Below are positions 14,757-23,481 of a stretch of 64,000 bases of DNA, in pieces (positions within the stretch are counted from its first letter, which is position 1; every line of letters begins with the position of its first letter). The notes under the pieces were generated by a model. That model did not search any database. It saw nothing but the letters and a program-made list of their open reading frames with translations, and was not told the origin of the DNA. Source of the DNA: Streptomyces griseorubiginosus (lineage in GTDB: Bacteria; Actinomycetota; Actinomycetes; Streptomycetales; Streptomycetaceae); NCBI RefSeq assembly GCF_001514195.1, contig NZ_KQ948743.1:298017-362016 (forward strand). Direction: 5' to 3'. The translations under genes were made by a program, and so were the position numbers.

Positions 14757-17315
14757 ATGCGCAGAACCGAACGCAGTCCACGACCCGCGCGGCGCCTGGT
14801 CGCGGTGTCCGCCGTCGCCGCCGCCCTGGCCGGCATGGCGCTGACCGCCCCGGCCGCCGAGGCGGCGACGCCTCGACTCACCGTCGATCTGGGGCAGACG
14901 AGCGGCCCGGTGATGCACGGCGCGAACGGCACCCTCTACGGTCTCAGCGACGATGGCGTCCCTGGCGCCAACCTGCTCGACCCCCTGCACATGACGACCA
15001 TCGTGCAGAAGGCCCCCGACGGCCTCCAGCACCCCAACGGGGACGCCCTGACGGTCAAGCCGGCCTACGACCGCAGCGGCGGCGGCGACGTGTACATCTA
15101 CATGCAGGACTACTACGCCCAGTGGCCCTACGAGAACCTCGGCCTGGACGACTACCTGGCCAAGGTCGACACCATGGTCCGCAAGGTCGCCGCCCGTCCC
15201 GACGCCGACGACTTCGTGTGGGTGCCGTTCAACGAGCCCGACGGGAACTGGTACGGGGGCCTGGGCAGTTCCGACACCGCGACCTACACCAAGGCCCGCG
15301 ACCGCTTCGAGAGCGACTGGGCGACCGTCTACAGGAAGATCCGGTCGATCATCCCCGGCGCCAGGATCGCCGGACCCAACGAGACGCACTACGACACGCG
15401 CCTCATGAACGACTTCTACCCCTGGGCCAAGGCCAACGAAGTGCTGCCGGACATCACCACCTGGCACGAGCTCGACCCCGGGTCGCTGTCCAGCTTCGAG
15501 AACACCCTCGCCGCCTACCGGACCCTGGAGAAGAACACCGGCATCCCCGAACTCCCGGTCAGCATCAACGAGTTCGCCAACCGGCGCGACCAGTCCGTGC
15601 CGGGCCAGATGGTGCAGTGGCTGTCCCTGTTCGAGCGGAACAAGGTCTACGCCGACCAGGCGTACTGGAACATCGCGGGCAACCTCAACGACAACGCGGT
15701 GCAGACCAACATCCCCAACGGCACCTGGTGGCTGCTGCGTTGGTACGCGGGCCTGACCGGACAGACCGTCCGGGTGACCCCGCCGCAGGCCAACACCACC
15801 GACACCCTCCAGGGCATCGGGTCCCTGGACACCGGTCGCAAGCAGGCCCAGGTCCTGCTGGGCGGCACCTCCGGGAACGTCGACACCGTGCTCCAGCACA
15901 TACCGTCCTCCTTCGGCCGCAGGGTCAACGTGACCGTGGAGCGCGTCGGTTGGAGCGGTTACGAGGGCGCGGCCGCCGCGCCCGGCGTGGTCGCACGCAC
16001 CAGCGCCACGGTCTCCCCGGGCGGCGCGGTGACGGTGCCGCTCACCGGACTCGACCCGATGGCCGCCTACCGCGTCACCGTCAACCCGGCCGGGAAGGGC
16101 ACGCCCGCCGCGGCGAGTCTGCCCTGGTCGGCGTCGTACGAGGCGGAGAACGCGGCGATCACCGCGGGCACGGTGTACTCGCAGGGCTCGCGCTCCAACC
16201 CGTACGGCTTCGCCACCTCAGGCACCAAGGACGTCGGCAGCCTCAACCAGCCGACCAGCAAGGTCGCCTTCACGGTCGACGTCCCGAAGACGGGCACGTA
16301 CGACCTGGACGTCTTCTACGGCAACCAGTCCGGCACGCCCTCCACACAGACCCTCACGGTGGACGGAGGCTCGCCGGTCACCCTCACCTACGGGTCCACG
16401 CTCAACTGGACGTACCGTTCGACCGTGCGGACCCCGGTCACCCTGACCGCGGGCACCCACACCCTGACCCTGGCCAAGGGCACCAGCGAGGTGACCCTCG
16501 ACAAGATCGACCTCACCGCGTCGGTCACCCCGCAGGCCGTGTACCCGGCGACGTACGCCGACATCAGCGGCACACCGTCGTACGACTACCGCGACTCGGG
16601 CAGCAGTGGCGGCGGCGCGCTGGTGCTGGGCAAGGGCGACAAGGCCGTCTTCGACGTCGACGTCCCGGCGGACGGCTACTACTCGGTGCGCGCGGACTAC
16701 ACGTCGACCGGCAGCGCGACCCTGAGCCTGGACGGCGCCACCGCCGGCACGCTGCCTCCGGCGCAGGGGCAGGCGTCCGGCACCACACTGCGCCTGTACC
16801 TCACGGCCGGCAACAACCGCGTGACCGCGGCGGTCCCGGGAACCGGCAAACTCGGCATCAGCGACCTGAAGGTGACGGGCGCGCCCAGCATCGACGGTGT
16901 GACCGCCTACGAGGCGGAGGACGGCACCCTCGCCGGAGCCGCGGCCGTCGCCTCCAACGCCTGGACCTCGGGCGGCAAGTACGTCGGGAACATCGGCAAC
17001 GGGCCCGGCAACACCCTGACCCTTCAGGTGAAGGCCGCGAAGGCCGGGCGGTACGTGATGAGCGTCCGCTACGCCAACAACCAGCTCGCCGGATCCGGGA
17101 ACTACAACACCAACGTCGTCTCCCGGGCAGCCGACATCACGGTCGGGAACAGCACCCAGCGGGTCATGTTCCGCAACAGCTACAGCTGGTCCAACTTCTG
17201 GTACCTGCCGGTTCCGGTCACCCTTGAGGCCGGCACCAACACCGTCACGTTCGCCAACGCCTCCGCCTACGCACCGGACATCGACCGGGTCACGGTGGCA
17301 CCGCTCAACGGCTGA
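14757..17315 (+). CDS. Secreted clan GH-A glycoside hydrolase (GH39-like) with CBM35/6-like modules
   Basis: The protein has 852 residues with a signal peptide to about residue 38. The catalytic part (about 40-445) is a clan GH-A barrel. The acid/base is E160 in VPFNEPDGNW and the nucleophile E272 in SINEFANR. The style resembles GH39-type enzymes of actinobacteria, but I cannot fix family or substrate. Three beta-sandwich modules follow at about 455-585, 590-710 and 715-852. The first and third begin YEAENA and YEAEDG, a start typical of CBM35/CBM6 domains. It would bind and cut plant polysaccharide outside the cell and feed the importer just upstream. GGAGG lies six bases before the ATG. 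Confidence 0.82.
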   Translation: MRRTERSPRPARRLVAVSAVAAALAGMALTAPAAEAATPRLTVDLGQTSGPVMHGANGTLYGLSDDGVPGANLLDPLHMTTIVQKAPDGLQHPNGDALTVKPAYDRSGGGDVYIYMQDYYAQWPYENLGLDDYLAKVDTMVRKVAARPDADDFVWVPFNEPDGNWYGGLGSSDTATYTKARDRFESDWATVYRKIRSIIPGARIAGPNETHYDTRLMNDFYPWAKANEVLPDITTWHELDPGSLSSFENTLAAYRTLEKNTGIPELPVSINEFANRRDQSVPGQMVQWLSLFERNKVYADQAYWNIAGNLNDNAVQTNIPNGTWWLLRWYAGLTGQTVRVTPPQANTTDTLQGIGSLDTGRKQAQVLLGGTSGNVDTVLQHIPSSFGRRVNVTVERVGWSGYEGAAAAPGVVARTSATVSPGGAVTVPLTGLDPMAAYRVTVNPAGKGTPAAASLPWSASYEAENAAITAGTVYSQGSRSNPYGFATSGTKDVGSLNQPTSKVAFTVDVPKTGTYDLDVFYGNQSGTPSTQTLTVDGGSPVTLTYGSTLNWTYRSTVRTPVTLTAGTHTLTLAKGTSEVTLDKIDLTASVTPQAVYPATYADISGTPSYDYRDSGSSGGGALVLGKGDKAVFDVDVPADGYYSVRADYTSTGSATLSLDGATAGTLPPAQGQASGTTLRLYLTAGNNRVTAAVPGTGKLGISDLKVTGAPSIDGVTAYEAEDGTLAGAAAVASNAWTSGGKYVGNIGNGPGNTLTLQVKAAKAGRYVMSVRYANNQLAGSGNYNTNVVSRAADITVGNSTQRVMFRNSYSWSNFWYLPVPVTLEAGTNTVTFANASAYAPDIDRVTVAPLNG

Positions 17316-17320
17316 CACTG

Positions 17321-17353
17321 CGGGGCCGGGGCCCGTCACGGGTCCCGGCCCCG
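17321..17353. terminator. Strong bidirectional hairpin between GH39-like and Rrf2 genes
   Basis: GGGGCCGGG-G-CCCGT pairs with ACGGG-T-CCCGGCCCC around a single-base loop, with one internal mismatch. It overlaps the end of the converging Rrf2 gene. Confidence 0.75.
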
Positions 17354-17815
17354 GTCAAGCGGTCCGTGCGTGGGGGGGCAGGTGCCGGAGGCGACCGCGG
17401 CGGTCTCCTCGTGCAGGACCTCGGCCACGGTGGTGCGGGCGAGTTCGGCCAGCAGCGCCTTGCGCGCCCGGCGGTCCAGCTCGATGAGGTTGCGGTACAC
17501 CCGCTGGCCGACCCCGCAGTCGGGCTGCGGGACGTGCACGCCGAGGACCGGGTCCTCACCGTTGAGCGCGAGCCAGACCGTGCCGAGGTCGATCGCGGCG
17601 GCGTCCCGGTCGAGCATCCAGCCCCCGCGCGGTCCCGGGTGGGAACGGACCAGCCCGGCTTCGCGCAGCTGGCCGAGGATGCGGCGGGCGTGCGCGGCGT
17701 TGGTCGCGGGACTCCGGGCGAGGGACTGCGAGTCCCGCCACTGGCCGGGGGTGCCCGCCAGCAGGGTCAGCAGGTGGACCCCGACCGCGAACTGGGTGTT
17801 CGTGGGCTGTGCCAT
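17336..17815 (-). CDS. Rrf2-family transcriptional regulator
   Basis: The protein has 159 residues. The winged helix spans about 10-65, with SQSLARSPATNAAHARRILG and HPGPRGGWMLDRD, the latter typical of Rrf2 wings. NsrR/IscR members carry three closely spaced cysteines for an iron-sulfur cluster. Here only one lies in that region (PQPDCGVGQRV) and another sits near the C-terminus, so a cluster is unlikely. It is divergent from an NAD(P)-binding oxidoreductase, a common pairing in which the regulator represses the oxidoreductase. The ATG at 17815 was chosen by family alignment. Confidence 0.88.
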   Translation of the reverse strand: MAQPTNTQFAVGVHLLTLLAGTPGQWRDSQSLARSPATNAAHARRILGQLREAGLVRSHPGPRGGWMLDRDAAAIDLGTVWLALNGEDPVLGVHVPQPDCGVGQRVYRNLIELDRRARKALLAELARTTVAEVLHEETAAVASGTCPPTHGPLDRGRDP

Positions 17816-17858
17816 GACTTCATGGTAAGGCCTTTGCCGTAATTCGCTACTGCGGCTG

Positions 17859-17876
17859 TTACAGTTCGATTCGTAA
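17859..17876. promoter_or_regulatory. Possible Rrf2 operator TTAC-N10-GTAA
   Basis: TTAC and GTAA half-sites flank AGTTCGATTC in the 93-bp divergent region. It is AT-richer than its surroundings and lies where it could cover both promoters. It is short, so weakly supported. Confidence 0.4.
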
Positions 17877-17908
17877 GTGTCGCAGCAACGAATGCTTGGA
17901 GTCCCCCC

Positions 17909-18553
17909 ATGGCGATCATCACCGTCTTCGGTGCCACCGGTTACGCCGGCGGGCACATCACCGACGAGGCCCTGCGTCGCGGCCACGAGGTCATCGCGGT
18001 CAACCGCACCGGCTCCGCCGAGGCCCGCGCCGGTGTCACCCCCCTCGCGGGTTCCGTCGACGACGAGTCCCTGGTGCGCGAGCTGGCCGCCAAGTCCGAT
18101 GTGCTGGTGATCGCGGTCCACGGCAGCGCGGACGGCGAGCCCTTCCTGCTGCCGCTCGTCCCCTCGCTGCTCAAGGCGGCCGCCGAGGGCGGTGCCCGGA
18201 TCGGCGTGGTCGGCGGCGCGGGCAGCCTGCACGTGGCCGAGGGCGGGCCGCGCCTGGTCGACACCCCTGACTTCCCGGACGCCTACAAGCCCGAGGCGTC
18301 CACCCACGCCGACGTACTGGAGGCGCTGCGGGCCGCCGACATCGACGTGGACTGGTTCTACGTCAGCCCCGCCGCCGAGTTCGGCGCCTGGGCCCCCGGC
18401 GAGCGCACCGGCTCGTTCCGCCTCGGCGGTGACGTGCTGGTCGCGGACGCCGACGGCAAGTCGTCCATATCCGGCGCCGACTACGCCATCGCCTTCGTCG
18501 ACGAGATCGACACGCCGGCCCACCGCAAGGCGCGGTTCACCGTCGCGTACTGA
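17909..18553 (+). CDS. NAD(P)-binding Rossmann oxidoreductase (NmrA/YwnB-like)
   Basis: The protein has 214 residues. The dinucleotide-binding motif GATGYAGGHI lies at residues 8-17, followed by VIAVNRTGS. No Tyr-x3-Lys SDR catalytic motif is evident, as in the atypical-SDR/NmrA-like group (YwnB, BLVRB-like). Members act as flavin or quinone reductases or redox sensors. It is divergent from an Rrf2 gene that probably controls it, suggesting a redox or electrophile response. Length is normal for the group. Confidence 0.85.
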   Translation: MAIITVFGATGYAGGHITDEALRRGHEVIAVNRTGSAEARAGVTPLAGSVDDESLVRELAAKSDVLVIAVHGSADGEPFLLPLVPSLLKAAAEGGARIGVVGGAGSLHVAEGGPRLVDTPDFPDAYKPEASTHADVLEALRAADIDVDWFYVSPAAEFGAWAPGERTGSFRLGGDVLVADADGKSSISGADYAIAFVDEIDTPAHRKARFTVAY

Positions 18554-18599
18554 GCCCTGCCCGGCCCTGCCCTCTGGACCGTTCGTCCGCGAAGTCCCC

Positions 18600-19877
18600 C
18601 TACGGCACTCCCAGTTCGAAGAGGGCGTAGCCCGCGTACGACCCGGAGGCCAGGGCCGCCGTGGCAAGCAGCGCGAACCGGTGGACCGGGCCGAGGCGGC
18701 GCAGCGCAAGAGCCGGCGGGATGAACAGGGGGAACAGCGGGAGCAGATAGCGCGAGACGTTCCCGAAGATCTGCTGGCTGCCCAGGACGAGCACGAGGGT
18801 CAGGACGGTGTGGACCGTCAGGACCACCGGAGGACGGTTCCGGAACAGCAGCGGGAGCAGGGCGAACGCGAGCAGGACGACCCCGACGCCGATCATGTCC
18901 GCGAAGGGCCAGGGAAAGAGGTAGTCGGAGCGGCCCACCGGGACCGAGGTCAGGACGTCCAGGGTCTGCCGGCCAAAGTCCCATTCATGCGCCCAGGCGC
19001 CGGACTGGAGCCGGAAGTAACCTCCGTAGTCGCCCATCCGGTGGCCGACCCAGCCGAGGTAGGCGAGCAGGCCGAGCGGGGCGAGGAGCATCGCGGCGAG
19101 CGGGCCCCGGATGCCGTCCTCGCGGCGGTGCAGTGCGAGCAGGGCCGCGAGGGCGACCGCCGCGATCAGTGCCGCGGCGGTGGGTCTGTTGAGCCCGGCC
19201 GCGCAGGTCAGCAGCCCGGCGGTGAGCCATCGGCGGCTCATGACGGCATGACAGGCCCAGACGGCCAGGGCGACGTAGAGGGAGTCGGAGTAGACCGCCC
19301 ACTCCACTCCGGAACCGGGCCAGACGGCCCAGAGACCGGCCGCGGCCAGCCCGGCCCCCCGGCCGCCGAAGCGCTCGGTCACGGCGTAGATCCCGAGGGC
19401 GGCGACGAAGGACGCGACGATCGAGACCAGCAGGCCGGCGCCGTACGAGCCGAGACCGGTGAGTGCGGAGACGGTCCGCATGAGGGCCGGGTAGAGCGGG
19501 AAGAACGCCGCCGAGTTCCCTTCGAGGGTGATCATGCCCGTGGCTCCGGGGACCGGGACGAGCGCAGGGTGGTAGCCGTGCTCGGCGATCTGCTGGTACC
19601 ACCAGCCGTCCCAGGTGGCCAGGACGTCCCAGGGACGGGCGCCTCCGCCGAAGCGCGGGTTCTTCCTCTGGTAGTCGCCGGTGGAGTGCAGCAGGTACAT
19701 GAAGGCGCCGAAGCCAATGAGCTTCAACGTGCCGTACATGAGCAGGACGGGTCCGTGGTGCTCGGCCGCACGGCGCAGCCGGTGCAAGGGGTCTGAGGTG
19801 CGGGGCCGGTCGGGCGCGGTCGGCGGCGAGAGTCTCGCGTTCCAAGGGCGCGGGCGGGTGACGGTGGTGTGGTTCAT
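18600..19877 (-). CDS. PIG-V-like integral membrane mannosyltransferase
   Basis: The protein has 425 residues with roughly nine to ten membrane helices. The first external loop contains TWDGWWYQQIAEHGYHP, the acidic W-D-G-W-Y motif of PIG-V/GT-C polyprenyl-phosphate-dependent mannosyltransferases. FFPLYPALMR and WAVYSDSLYVALAVWA are also typical. It would transfer a sugar from a lipid carrier on the outer membrane face. Its ATG overlaps the stop of the upstream GT2 gene (ATGA), so they are coupled. Cell-surface glycan or lipoprotein mannosylation is the likely role. Confidence 0.85.
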   Translation of the reverse strand: MNHTTVTRPRPWNARLSPPTAPDRPRTSDPLHRLRRAAEHHGPVLLMYGTLKLIGFGAFMYLLHSTGDYQRKNPRFGGGARPWDVLATWDGWWYQQIAEHGYHPALVPVPGATGMITLEGNSAAFFPLYPALMRTVSALTGLGSYGAGLLVSIVASFVAALGIYAVTERFGGRGAGLAAAGLWAVWPGSGVEWAVYSDSLYVALAVWACHAVMSRRWLTAGLLTCAAGLNRPTAAALIAAVALAALLALHRREDGIRGPLAAMLLAPLGLLAYLGWVGHRMGDYGGYFRLQSGAWAHEWDFGRQTLDVLTSVPVGRSDYLFPWPFADMIGVGVVLLAFALLPLLFRNRPPVVLTVHTVLTLVLVLGSQQIFGNVSRYLLPLFPLFIPPALALRRLGPVHRFALLATAALASGSYAGYALFELGVP

Positions 19878-21097
19878 CCGCGGAAGACCCATGTCCGGAA
19901 CAGCAGGAACCGCAGCAGGGTCGCGCCCAGGTTGGCGGCGAGGAGGACGACGAGTTCGGTGCGGTGCGTGGCCGTGGGCGCCGCGTGGTGCAGCACGGCG
20001 AGGGATCCGGCGGTCAGGGCCAGCCCGATCAGGAAGACCACCAGGCCCCGGCCCTGGTGTCGTACGGCGTGGCCGCGGCCCGAGAGTCCGAAGGTGAAAC
20101 GCCGGTTGGCGGCCGTGTTGGCGACGGCACACAGCAGCAGCGCGAGGGCGTTCGCCGACTGGGGCCCGGTGAGGGGGCGCAACGCTGTGTAGAGCAGCAG
20201 GTTCGCGAGGGTGCTGACCGCTCCCACGGCGGCGAAGCGCACGAGTTGGCGCGCCGGGCCGTGGGTCGCCTCGGTCGTGGCCCGCCCCAGGACGGCCGCC
20301 GGCCGGAAGGCGCCGCGCCGCAGCGCTCCGCCGATCCTGACGATGCCGCGCAGATCGGCCAGCGCGGTGGCGAGGAGGTCGACCCGGCTGTCGGGGTCGT
20401 CGACCCAGTCGACCGGCACCTCGTGGATGCGCAGCCCGGCCCGCTCGGCGATGACCAGCAGCTCGGTGTCGAAGAACCACCCGGAGTCCTGCACCAGCGG
20501 CAGCAGCCGTTCGGCCACGTCACGGCGTACCGCCTTGAATCCGCACTGGGCGTCGGAGAAGCCCACGGAGAGGGTGGAGCGCAGGAGGGCGTTGTAGCAG
20601 CGGGAGGTGATCTCCCTCTTGGGGCCGCGCACCACCCGGGAGCCCGGCGCCAGGCGGGTGCCGATGGCGATGTCGGAGTGCCCCGAGATCAGCGGGGCGA
20701 CCAGCGGCAGCAGCGCCGTCAGGTCGGTGGACAGATCCACGTCCATGTACGCGAGGACGGGTGCCGTCGACAGCGACCAGGCGTGGCTCAGGGCCCGGCC
20801 GCGGCCCTTGTCGGCCAGTCTCAGCCATGCGACTTCGGGAAACTCCTCCGCCAGCCGGGCCGCGGTCTGCGGGGTGCGGTCGGTGCTGGCGTTGTCGGCG
20901 ACCGTGATGCGGAAGGCGTAGGGGAACGTCTCGCTGAGATGCGCGTGGAGCCTTCGCACGCTCGGTTCCAGGTCCGTCTCCTCGTTGAACACCGGGACGA
21001 CCACGTCCAGGACCGGCTCCGGATGGTGTGTCGGCACCGGTGTGCGGTACGGGAGACGGCTCTGTTCCCGCACGGGAAGTGGCCCGGCTTTTCTCAT
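19874..21097 (-). CDS. Fused GT2 glycosyltransferase and GtrA-like membrane protein
   Basis: The protein has 407 residues. Residues about 25-255 are a GT2 dolichol-phosphate-mannose-synthase-like domain (VLDVVVPVFNEE, then the DVDLSTDLTALLP metal motif and DAQCGFKAVRR). Residues about 280-400 hold four membrane helices of the GtrA type (VRFAAVGAVSTLANLLLY, ANRRFTF), which move or retain polyprenyl-linked sugars. It would charge a polyprenyl phosphate and pass it to the PIG-V-like enzyme encoded next. The ATG at 21097 has AGAGGA upstream. It follows a sigma/anti-sigma pair with a 73-bp gap, so the ECF system may control surface glycosylation. Confidence 0.9.
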   Translation of the reverse strand: MRKAGPLPVREQSRLPYRTPVPTHHPEPVLDVVVPVFNEETDLEPSVRRLHAHLSETFPYAFRITVADNASTDRTPQTAARLAEEFPEVAWLRLADKGRGRALSHAWSLSTAPVLAYMDVDLSTDLTALLPLVAPLISGHSDIAIGTRLAPGSRVVRGPKREITSRCYNALLRSTLSVGFSDAQCGFKAVRRDVAERLLPLVQDSGWFFDTELLVIAERAGLRIHEVPVDWVDDPDSRVDLLATALADLRGIVRIGGALRRGAFRPAAVLGRATTEATHGPARQLVRFAAVGAVSTLANLLLYTALRPLTGPQSANALALLLCAVANTAANRRFTFGLSGRGHAVRHQGRGLVVFLIGLALTAGSLAVLHHAAPTATHRTELVVLLAANLGATLLRFLLFRTWVFRG

Positions 21098-21170
21098 GGT
21101 TGATCCTCTTTTGCGCGCTTGGTCAGGGCATGCTGAAGGCACTCGGGGCGGAACGGGGTGAACCAGGGGG

Positions 21171-21692
21171 TTACGGCGTGACGAGCGAGGTCGAGATCGA
21201 CGGGGAGTCGCTCTGCCAGGTCGCCGTCCCCGTGGGCGGGGGCGAGGTGGAGCCCGCGGAGGGCGGGGGCGAGGTCGAGGAGGACGTCGTCCCGGTCGCG
21301 GCTCCGGTCGTGACCGGCGCCGTGGGCGGTGTCGTGGTCACCGTGTCGCCGCCGGTGTGCGTGGGAGCGCCGGTCGTGGCGGTCGGCGCGGAGGGGCCGC
21401 TCGGCGTGGTGTCGGGGGTGCCGGGCGGTGAGGACGTCCACGGTGTGGAGGTGACGGTGGGGAGCGGGTCGTGATCCGCGGGTTCCACCCGGGAGGGCCC
21501 CTGGGGCAGCAGGAACAGCCCGAGGCAGAGCCCGGCGACGGCCAGGACGGAGCCCGCGGCCCTGCGTGCGGCCCTCATCCGGCGGCGGTGGCGCACCCCG
21601 GCCCGCAGTCGTTCCCCGTGCCTCGCCTCGAAGGGCGTGGGCTCCTCACCGTCGCGCATCATCCGCGCCAGTTCGCGCTCGAAGTGATCCAT
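21171..21692 (-). CDS. Putative membrane anti-sigma factor, Ser/Thr/Pro-rich outside
   Basis: The protein has 173 residues. A charged cytoplasmic part (1-45; FERELARMMRDGEEPTPFE) precedes one membrane helix at about 49-66 (AGSVLAVAGLCLGLFLL). The outer half is almost entirely Thr, Ser and Pro and probably disordered or O-glycosylated. No zinc motif is visible. Its place 11 bp after an ECF sigma gene and its topology suggest an anti-sigma factor. AAGGAGGG precedes the ATG. The downstream mannosyltransferase makes O-mannosylation of the tail an attractive guess. Confidence 0.7.
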   Translation of the reverse strand: MDHFERELARMMRDGEEPTPFEARHGERLRAGVRHRRRMRAARRAAGSVLAVAGLCLGLFLLPQGPSRVEPADHDPLPTVTSTPWTSSPPGTPDTTPSGPSAPTATTGAPTHTGGDTVTTTPPTAPVTTGAATGTTSSSTSPPPSAGSTSPPPTGTATWQSDSPSISTSLVTP

Positions 21693-21703
21693 GGGGCCCT
21701 CCT

Positions 21704-22210
21704 TCACTGGACCGGCTCGATGACGTCGGCCAGGAGCCGGCGCAGTCGCGCGACTCCCCGGGCGGCGTGGGACCGAGCCGTCCCCACCGGGCATCCGAGC
21801 ACTTCCGCGACCTGGCCCTCGGGGAGGTCCTGGTAGTAGCGCAACACCACGGCCACGCGTTGCTTCGGCGGCAGCTGGGCCAGCGCCGCCTCCAGCCGGG
21901 ACCGCTCCGCGACGTCCGCGGAGACATCCGTGGCCATCGCCGTGTCGGGCAGCTGGTCGACGGGGCGCTCACCCCACCAGCGCCGCTGGCCCGAGCGGGC
22001 GGCCGCACGCACCATCACCTTGCGCACGTAGGGTTCCGGAGCCTCGTCGGCGACCTTGGGCCAGACGAACCACAGCTTGACCAGGGATTCCTGGACGAGG
22101 TCCTCGGCCCGGTGGCGGTCGCCGCCGACGAGCAGCCGGGCGAGGTGGATCAGCGTCGACCAGCGGGCCGCGACGAACGCGTCGAACTCACGGGCCCGAG
22201 CCTGCTCCAT
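21704..22210 (-). CDS. ECF RNA polymerase sigma factor (SigE/SigM-like subgroup)
   Basis: The protein has 168 residues. Region 2 includes HLARLLVGGDRHRAEDLVQESLVK and region 4 LPPKQRVAVVLRYYQDLPEGQ with the recognition helix VGTARSHAARGVARLR. It lacks a long C-terminal extension. The ATG at 22210 has AGGG nine bases upstream; a GTG six bases further is possible. It heads a four-gene unit with the putative anti-sigma and two glycosyltransferases and is probably autoregulated. The inducing signal is unknown but likely comes from the envelope. Confidence 0.9.
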   Translation of the reverse strand: MEQARAREFDAFVAARWSTLIHLARLLVGGDRHRAEDLVQESLVKLWFVWPKVADEAPEPYVRKVMVRAAARSGQRRWWGERPVDQLPDTAMATDVSADVAERSRLEAALAQLPPKQRVAVVLRYYQDLPEGQVAEVLGCPVGTARSHAARGVARLRRLLADVIEPVQ

Positions 22211-22354
22211 CCGCACTGTCCCTGCTTTCCCCTGGTTGCCTACACCTTGAGAAAGACACCGGGCCCCGGTGCACGCTGCACTCAGGGCCCGTGATCTGGA
22301 TCACTCCGGCGCCGGAGCCAGGAGGGAGGCGGGATGTCGGCGCCCGCCCGGGCA

Positions 22355-22398
22355 GCACTGTGGCGCCTCCGACACACAGGTCGAAGGCGCCACAGTGC
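22355..22398 (-). terminator. 14-bp perfect hairpin after FadR-type gene
   Basis: GCACTGTGGCGCCT (22355-22368) pairs perfectly with AGGCGCCACAGTGC (22385-22398) over a 16-base loop. It lies just after the FadR-type gene stop and 145 bp before the sigma gene, insulating the two minus-strand units. Confidence 0.85.
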
Positions 22399-22411
22399 CG
22401 TCCGGGTGGGA

Positions 22412-23173
22412 TCAGCCGAACAACCGGCGCTGGATCTCCCGCCGGTAGTCCTCCAGCGTCCGGTCGAGGTGTACGGCCGTGGCCTGCGCGGCCTCGTCGG
22501 GGTGGCCGTCGCGGATGGCGCGGTAGATCGCCTCGTGCTCCTCGACCGCGGAAGCGGTGCCCTCGTTGAAGCTGTTGTGGATGCCGATCGCGCTGGACTG
22601 GCGCTGGAGGCGGCGGGCGTCGCGCACCGCGCTGCCGAGGAAGGTGTTGTGCGAGGCCGCCGCCACCGCCGCGTGGAACTCGTCGTCCCCCTGGTTGAAG
22701 ACGTCGACCTCGCCGTGGACGTACCCGTGCCGGCACTGCTGCATGGCGACCTCGATGGTGCGCAGTTCGGCGGGGGTGGCACGGGTCGCCGCGAGCCGGG
22801 CGGCGGCCATCTCCTGAACCCGGCGGAACTCGAACAGCATGAGCACGTGGTCCAGGTCCACGGGCCGGAAGAAGCCGCCCCAGCGACTGGTGATCAGCAT
22901 GCCGTCGTCGTCCGCGACGAACAGACCGCGCCCCTTGTGCGCCCGCACCCGGCCGAGCGCCGAGAGGATCTTGACTGCCTCCCGGACCACCGCCCGGCTG
23001 GTGTCGAGCTGTTGGGCCAGGTCGTTCTCCGTGGGCATGCGGTCACCGGGGACCAGGCGGGACTCGGCGATGAACTCGAGGATCCGCTCCGCCACGATCT
23101 CGTAGCCGGGCCGGTAGTCGGTCCGCTCGTCCGATCCGTTCACCAATGCCGCCACCGCGGGCGTGTCCTTCAT
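22412..23173 (-). CDS. FadR-type GntR regulator of the sugar operon
   Basis: The protein has 253 residues. The winged helix (about 22-90) contains GDRMPTENDLAQQLDTSRAV, with the wing HKGRGLFVADD. The FCD ligand domain carries the metal-binding pattern DDEFHAAV, then SHNTFL and EEHEAIYRAIRDGH. FCD regulators sense small carboxylates such as sugar acids, which matches the divergent operon of uronate/aldonate-type enzymes. GGAGG lies before the ATG at 23173. A GT-N3-AC palindrome at 23249-23265 lies where a -35 would be, suggesting autoregulation. An almost identical site sits at 40773. Confidence 0.9.
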   Translation of the reverse strand: MKDTPAVAALVNGSDERTDYRPGYEIVAERILEFIAESRLVPGDRMPTENDLAQQLDTSRAVVREAVKILSALGRVRAHKGRGLFVADDDGMLITSRWGGFFRPVDLDHVLMLFEFRRVQEMAAARLAATRATPAELRTIEVAMQQCRHGYVHGEVDVFNQGDDEFHAAVAAASHNTFLGSAVRDARRLQRQSSAIGIHNSFNEGTASAVEEHEAIYRAIRDGHPDEAAQATAVHLDRTLEDYRREIQRRLFG

Positions 23174-23248
23174 GTGTCCTGCCTCCGGGTGACTGCGACA
23201 ACGGTGACCGATCGGCCCTGAAGCCGCGCTCATCGTACCCCAGACTTC

Positions 23249-23265
23249 GATAAGTCGTACTCATT
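23249..23265. promoter_or_regulatory. FadR-type operator, copy 1
   Basis: GATAAGT-CGT-ACTCATT carries the GT-N3-AC core of FadR-subfamily operators and agrees with 40773-40789 in spacing, in the whole right arm and in most of the left. It overlaps the -35 position expected for the TACGAT -10 (23232-23237, minus strand) of the FadR-type gene. Confidence 0.7.
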
Positions 23266-23390
23266 GATTTCAGGCTCGATCATGAATCCGTCAGCACTTT
23301 GCCGCTTTCATGCCGTTTTACCTGGTTCTATGGGTCGACTTGGTTACCTTGGCATGACCGCTGAAGCGCGAAAAAAGACGTACACACCCC

Positions 23391-23420
23391 TTGACGTCAC
23401 ATCGGATATGGCGGCTAATT
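23391..23420 (+). promoter_or_regulatory. Promoter of the sugar-catabolic operon
   Basis: TTGACG (23391-23396) and CTAATT (23415-23420) are separated by 18 bp, about 60 bp before the ATG at 23482. It probably drives the whole run to 34599. Confidence 0.65.
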
Positions 23421-23481
23421 TCTTCCGCGGCGGCAACGCCAGAGCCGTCAGAAACCCTCATGGACACCCAGTGGAGTCGCT

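Larger units (their letters stand above)
23174..23481. other. 308-bp divergent control region, AT-rich for this genome
   Basis: This separates the FadR-type gene from the sugar operon. Besides the operator and promoter listed, it contains two TCGTAC words (23233 and 23255) and a stretch of unusually AT-rich sequence, but no gene. Confidence 0.6.

Noticed and set aside
17336..17815. NsrR- or IscR-type iron-sulfur sensor
   Set aside because: Only one cysteine lies in the cluster region, so a [4Fe-4S] or [2Fe-2S] cluster is unlikely.
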